The position numbers were made by a program, and so were the translations under genes. DNA of 11,040 bases. Origin: Blastomyces gilchristii SLH14081 (lineage: Eukaryota > Ascomycota > Eurotiomycetes > Onygenales > Ajellomycetaceae). Shown piece after piece: positions 7,483 through 11,040 of this stretch (position 1 is its first letter; each line of letters begins with the position of its first letter). The notes under the pieces were generated by a model, which was given only the letters and a program-made list of their open reading frames with translations, did no database searches and was not told where the DNA came from. The DNA lies in NCBI RefSeq assembly GCF_000003855.2, contig NW_003101661.1, forward strand, positions 159,683 to 170,722. The letters are read 5' to 3'.

Positions 7483-7664
7483 TGAATTGATTATCAACTG
7501 TAAGAGTCAGCTACAAAAGACAAATATTATTATACACATCTCATTCATTTTCATATGTCACATATTTAATCTATTTCTAACATCACATTATCTGAAAAAC
7601 ATCAAAAACAAAGAAAATCTCAAAACTCAAGATCTGCAAGAGATTTGAGGGCTGTAAGCTGCTC
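7483..7664. other. Spacer after pol
   Basis: No open frame of note and no repeat recognised. It is AT-rich, falls between the end of the pol frame and the minus-strand open stretches, and may contain polyadenylation-type AT sequence for one or both strands. Confidence 0.3.
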
Positions 7665-9108
7665 TTACAACAATATCACACATGTCTCTGATTTCTCTAC
7701 TGCTCTGTGTATGACATTAATGTCATTTATTGCAAGATTGGCTGGAATGTCAATATAGAAATGCGTATGTATACATGTAGAAAAATTGAAGAAGAGTGTG
7801 AGATTCACAGGATCAGAAGCCAGGACAGGAGAGACAGAGATGAAAGAAACAGAAGAAGAAGAAGATGCAGAATCAGATGAACAACAGCAGAAGCCACCTG
7901 AGGCTGAATGCTTATAATTCAGTGTGTGCACAACCTTCCTCACAGAGAAGGAAGAGAAAGCAATGAAAGAAGCTTGAGAATGAGAGAGAGTAGTCTCTGC
8001 AGCATTGTCATCTTTGATTAGAATGATCTCTGACACTGGAGTAACTAAGAATCATTGTTAGCATACAAAAATCAAAAAATCAGGGATGAGAACAGTTACT
8101 GAATGAACACTCACTGATCTTAGAGTTATACATGCAATTACAACATGCACAAGGCTTCTCAAAAAGAGAGAGAGAAACACAGAGGAATGCAGAAAGCAGA
8201 ACACAGTGTGCAAACAGCTTATTCTCACAACAACATCTCAGACAGAGCATAAGAGCCTCACATCTGCAGGTGTAAAAGAGTACAACATCTGCATTCTCAT
8301 TTCTGAAAACACAGATATTCTTCACCTGTATCACAAAGTCAGACAACAGATATCAGAGAATAGGCTGATACAGATCTATCATTCTGAAGAAATTCATCAG
8401 AGTGAATATACCTGTAATATTGAATTTAATAATCATGAAAAGTTTCTTGATGTCTGTGAATATTACAACTTCATACACAGTAAAACTCATAACAATTTTC
8501 TCTAAGAACAGAAAAATCAGCATTAGAAAGAAAAGATGAAAAGAAAAAGACTTATAATCTCAATACTGTTGAAAAGAAGAGTAATTCTCTGAAATGAATG
8601 AATAATTTCTTTATTACAAATATTTAAAATGAACATAATAATCAGTATTCATGACTGAGCTTCAGATAGTCATATTGTATGCAGTCTTCATACAATAAAT
8701 TGTTCTAGAAGTCAGCAGAAAGAGTGAGAGTGTACACACTGACAAACATGATTCATTAAGTCTACACAACATCTCCTTGAAATGAGAAGAGCTGATAATG
8801 AAAGCAGAGATAGCAAAACCAGAAGAAGCAGAAGTAGCAGAAGTGAGGGTCACAGGAACAGAGATAGCAGAAGCAGGAGAATCAGACACAGAGACAGATG
8901 TAGAAGATTGAGAAGAAACAGCAGAGAAAGGAACAGAGAGAGCAGAGAAGAACACAGAAGACTCAGTTATACATGATACAGACAATTTCTTTATTATCAC
9001 ATCCTTCAAGTTCTTGATCAATGATTCAATATCAGGTTCACTATCATTGATAAACACAGATCTGTCAACATGTGAAGATTCTACATAAATAAAAATAAAC
9101 ATCAGCAT
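7665..9108 (-). pseudogene. Possible antisense ORF remnant between pol and 3' LTR
   Basis: On the minus strand three open stretches lie in series: 9108-8662 (148 codons), 8346-8080 (88 codons) and 8036-7665 (123 codons). The first two share a frame. The first begins with an acidic, helix-like part (DSEPDIESLIKNLKDVI) and passes into a Ser/Ala/Val-rich tract. The second is Cys-rich, with pairs such as CRC, CLRC, CACCNC and a final CSF, recalling fungal Cys-cluster domains without matching a specific one. The third is Ser-rich. Some plant Ty3/Gypsy elements carry an antisense ORF at this place. The caution is strong: the plus strand is rich in AGA and GAA, which makes the minus strand poor in stops by composition alone. 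Confidence 0.3.
8782..8976 (+). repeat. Purine-rich AGCAGA/AGAAGC low-complexity tract
   Basis: Irregular repeats of AGCAGA, AGAAGC and CAGAGA fill this stretch. The plus strand reads as Arg/Ser-rich in one frame and Glu/Ala/Thr-rich in another, and the minus strand as Ser/Ala/Val-rich. Because several frames are open at once, the openness reflects repetition and composition. It is most likely part of the low-complexity region of the proposed minus-strand ORF, not a plus-strand RS protein. Confidence 0.6.
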
Positions 9109-9643
9109 CTGTGTTCACACAAAATCATGCTAGAAAACATTATCAGAAATCTGCTGAGAAGGAAATGAAAACAGTTGAGAGTGTATAAGAAGATGAAGAG
9201 AGTGTGTTATTCATGATAATATATTCTGACAATCATTAGAAGATAAACAAGTTCTGATCACATTTCACAATGCATTACACTTACTGCTAATAAACTGCCT
9301 GGTATGAGCACTACAATGACACTTGTTATGAGAACAGAGAGTCATTACCAGAAACATGTACAATGTGATAGATGAACAGATAGAAAGAGTTGAACAGAAG
9401 AAGAAGTAGAAATCTTGAATGAGATAGTGATGTTCAATGATGATGATGATGAAGAAGATAATTGAAGAATGAGAAAAGTTAGTGAATGAGTGATGTAATA
9501 TAGTGAAAGTTTCTTTGTAAGAGTGTACACAGAATGCTAGCTGAATCAGAAATAGATCACATAATCATGAAACACTAGTGACAAGCTAATCCACATGAAG
9601 CTAGAGTGTACAACATGGTCACATGAATGTGACTGAATCTAGT
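9109..9643. other. Non-coding 3' region of the retrotransposon
   Basis: No conserved coding motif was found. The plus strand stays purine-rich. A short minus-strand open stretch (9345-9530) is a Ser/Leu low-complexity reading of GAAGAAG-type sequence and is not called as a gene. A (TGA)5 microsatellite sits at 9438-9452. The region ends in a polypurine tract beside the 3' LTR. Confidence 0.5.
9438..9452 (+). repeat. (TGA)5 microsatellite
   Basis: Five TGA units in a row, followed by AGAAGA. A simple sequence repeat with no suggested function. Confidence 0.85.
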
Positions 9644-9652
9644 GAGAAAGAA
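9644..9652 (+). other. Polypurine tract
   Basis: GAGAAAGAA lies immediately before the 3' LTR, where LTR elements keep a purine run that resists RNase H and primes plus-strand DNA synthesis. The position is exact and the run is purely A and G. The wider region is purine-rich, so the sequence alone is weak evidence. Confidence 0.65.
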
Positions 9653-9829
9653 TGTGATTCAGAAGAATGTACAACCATCAGATAATAACGCGGCCACTTC
9701 CAAACTAGTGTATGAATGTAAAGAGAGTCATAGCAGCCACTAATTAATTTAGCGTATGACATTACAATATATAAGAAGCCGGCGTACACCTGTAATCATA
9801 CGCTGGCTTAAGCAATCTTTTGAATCACA
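9653..9829 (+). repeat. 3' long terminal repeat
   Basis: This gap-free copy of 1417-1593 has 19 differences by my count, all transitions. At 14 sites this copy carries the T or A state, mostly at former CpG, so it has decayed further than the 5' copy. At five sites it keeps C or G where the 5' LTR has T or A. The inverted terminal octamer TGTGATTC/GAATCACA is perfect here. The TATA-like element (9768-9774) and the hairpin arms (9776-9786 and 9799-9809) are kept. Confidence 0.95.
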
Positions 9830-10099
9830 CACTTCTCAATTTAAATTATTTTTATTGCTTTAAATGACTTTAAATCTCATTTGAGCATTATCAAAAAGCA
9901 TTACTTTTTAAAAAATTAAAAATAGTCTAAAAAAAACCTTAAAATGTCTAAAAATAGTAACTTTATACCAAGAATGAGACTAAATGAAATCAAATGAGAT
10001 CACTTTCTCATTTTTTTCAAGTCATGGTTTCATTTTAAGATCTCATATACAGTCACTTTACATGTTTTTTTAATGACTAGTCTCAGCGGAATTCACGCC
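9830..10099. other. AT-rich flank with a repeated ATCTCATTTGA motif
   Basis: No gene is visible. It begins with CACT (9830-9833), the right copy of the 4-bp target duplication. ATCTCATTTGA (9874-9884) and its reverse complement TCAAATGAGAT (9990-10000, and again at 10120-10130) recur, with looser variants between. Poly-A and poly-T runs are frequent. A few CC, GG and CG remain, notably in GCGGAATTCACGCC near 10086-10099. It may be the remnant of a small older transposable element that received the retrotransposon, but no clear ends were found. Confidence 0.4.
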
Positions 10100-10877
10100 A
10101 AGAAATGTATGAGATCAGATCAAATGAGATTAAACATGAAATTCATAATCTCAGTGATCAGTCTAGATGTGACTGATTTATTTATTTATTAAATATTATA
10201 AAATTATTATTATTATTTAGAGAAGATATAAATTATATTAGTAATATTTCAAATCTATAATATGTAAATTATTAGTTAATCTATTTAAAATTAATAGTAG
10301 TATTATTAAAAAGCATTCTTAAAAAATAATATTAAAAAGTATTATTAAAAAAACATTATCTTTTATAGAGTGAATATAAAAGTTATTTAAGTAATTACTT
10401 TTATCTTATTCTTATTTTCAGAATCAGTTATCTCATTATTCTTTATCTTAATATTAAGATTTTTTATCAGTGTTTATATCACAAGTTGAATTATATGAGT
10501 AATATAGAGAATATGATTATATTTATTATTTCAGAAATATAAAGCTAATTTTTGCTTCAAGCTCTTCATCATAGTGTAGTTATTTACAGTATTATCAGTT
10601 ATAATTGTAAGAAGACTGTGACTAATATCTTAATAGTTATTTTTAATCACAGTTATTAATATCTCTGTTATATAATTCTCAGTATAACTACTAATTAATG
10701 ATTCAAATTCAATTAATATCTCTCAATAAGTTCAGTTCTTATCAATGTAATAACATATAACTCTTATAAATGTAAGATTGTTTACACTAGTTTATATATT
10801 CACTGTAAGAGATTCTCTTCAATGATTCTTCAACTCTGATTCTAGATATTATATATTAACTTTGTAGTTGATTAAGA
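10100..10877. other. AT-rich non-coding block without CC, GG or CG
   Basis: No coding region or RNA gene is recognisable. As in 1-1273, I found no CC, GG or CG in this stretch; surviving C is followed by A or T. ATTATT and TTAATA runs are common. The block stops abruptly at 10878, where GGCGCC opens a segment of ordinary composition. Confidence 0.8.
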
Positions 10878-11040
10878 GGCGCCAACTTCCGATGGAATTG
10901 ATATAAAATTCACTTCACGCAACCTAGTGAGAAACAACAAACAGGGCAAGAACGCCGTTCGCCAAAAGAGAAAGAGACATACATTTAGAAAGACAAAGTC
11001 ATCGCCAAAACGCAACGTCAAATCCAACGGCTCCGTCCCA
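10876..11040 (+). CDS. Open frame running off the window edge, unmutated sequence
   Basis: From 10876, just after a TAA, one plus frame stays open for 55 codons to the window end. It reads EAPTSDGIDIKFTSRN, then a strongly basic stretch with QKRKRH and KRN. No ATG begins it, so it would be an internal or 3' exon, or an accident. The minus strand in the same register (11039-10872) is also open and ends in a stop at 10872-10874, so the coding strand is unresolved. CpG, CC and GG are normal here, unlike the rest of the window. I do not recognise the product. Confidence 0.25.
10902..10908 (+). promoter_or_regulatory. Possible TATA box near the right edge
   Basis: TATAAAA is followed some 30 bases later by CAACCTAGTG and a CAA/GAA-rich stretch that would suit a fungal 5' leader. 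If so, a plus-strand gene starts beyond the window and the open frame here is leader sequence. This competes with the coding reading of the same bases, and neither can be confirmed. Confidence 0.25.

Larger units (their letters stand above)
1417..9829 (+). mobile_element. Degenerate Ty3/Gypsy LTR retrotransposon
   Basis: This is a full-length but inactive LTR retrotransposon. Two 177-bp direct repeats bound it, each starting TGTG and ending CACA with an inverted terminal octamer (TGTGATTC/GAATCACA in the 3' copy). The 4-bp direct repeat CACT flanks it at 1413-1416 and 9830-9833. The domain order gag, protease, reverse transcriptase, RNase H, integrase is that of Ty3/Gypsy, not Ty1/Copia. The coding frames carry many TGA, TAG and TAA codons and lost catalytic residues, so no product is expected. 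Without the nested SINE and its duplicated target the element is 8,022 bp. The LTRs are short for the internal length, and about 2.8 kb follows the integrase, more than in simple Gypsy elements. No chromodomain was recognised. Confidence 0.95.

Noticed and set aside
8206..8505. Plus-strand ORF of 99 codons
   Set aside because: It overlaps the Cys-rich minus-strand stretch in the same register, shows no recognisable motif, and lies outside the pol frame continuity. It could be real but cannot be supported.
8782..8976. Arg/Ser-rich 64-codon plus-strand ORF resembling an RS splicing protein
   Set aside because: It comes from an AGCAGA/AGAAGC low-complexity tract that is open in several frames on both strands and has no flanking domain.
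1..11040. CRISPR array, bacterial operon, rRNA or Shine-Dalgarno signals
   Set aside because: No regularly spaced repeats, no prokaryote-type gene packing and no rRNA sequence; all identifiable features are eukaryotic transposable elements.

Overview
The window looks like repeat-rich, heavily C-to-T mutated heterochromatin of a eukaryote, most likely a filamentous fungus. It is AT-rich with almost no intact coding sequence. It holds one nearly complete Ty3/Gypsy (Metaviridae-type) LTR retrotransposon riddled with stops, a tRNA-derived SINE nested in its pol gene, and a sharp return to normal composition in the last ~165 bases. The species cannot be named from this sequence.

Layout. Bases 1-1416 and 9830-10877 are the AT-rich block into which the retrotransposon landed. 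The retrotransposon spans 1417-9829 (8,413 bp). It has two 177-bp LTRs (1417-1593 and 9653-9829) with TGTG/CACA ends and a 4-bp target duplication CACT. Inside, in order, are an untranslated leader with a hairpin, a gag remnant with a coiled-coil-like N-terminal part and a broken CCHC knuckle (about 2036-3060), and a pol remnant (about 3072-7482) carrying protease, reverse transcriptase, RNase H, H2C2 zinc-binding domain, DD35E integrase core, integrase C-terminal domain and an unexplained ~200-codon C-terminal extension. After pol come about 2.1 kb of purine-rich sequence with open frames on the minus strand, then a polypurine tract. The SINE (5351-5728) sits between RNase H and integrase with a perfect 13-bp target duplication. 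Removing the SINE and one duplication copy (391 bp) restores a single pol frame across the junction.

Mutational state. Residual C in the flanks is almost always followed by A or T. From 1 to 1416 the only CC or GG is one AGGACC at 1274-1279, and there is no CG; from 10100 to 10877 none of the three dinucleotides occurs. Within pol the same process shows as Gly to Glu, Trp to TGA and Asp to Asn changes at conserved positions. This points to a RIP-like or methylation-linked process acting on CpC and CpG while sparing much CpA, unlike the CpA preference classically described for Neurospora RIP. The SINE is still rich in CpG, CC and GG, so it probably arrived later or escaped.

Inferred order of events: AT-rich block, then LTR element insertion, then decay, then SINE insertion. 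No gene in the window looks functional, except possibly the open frame that runs off the right edge.
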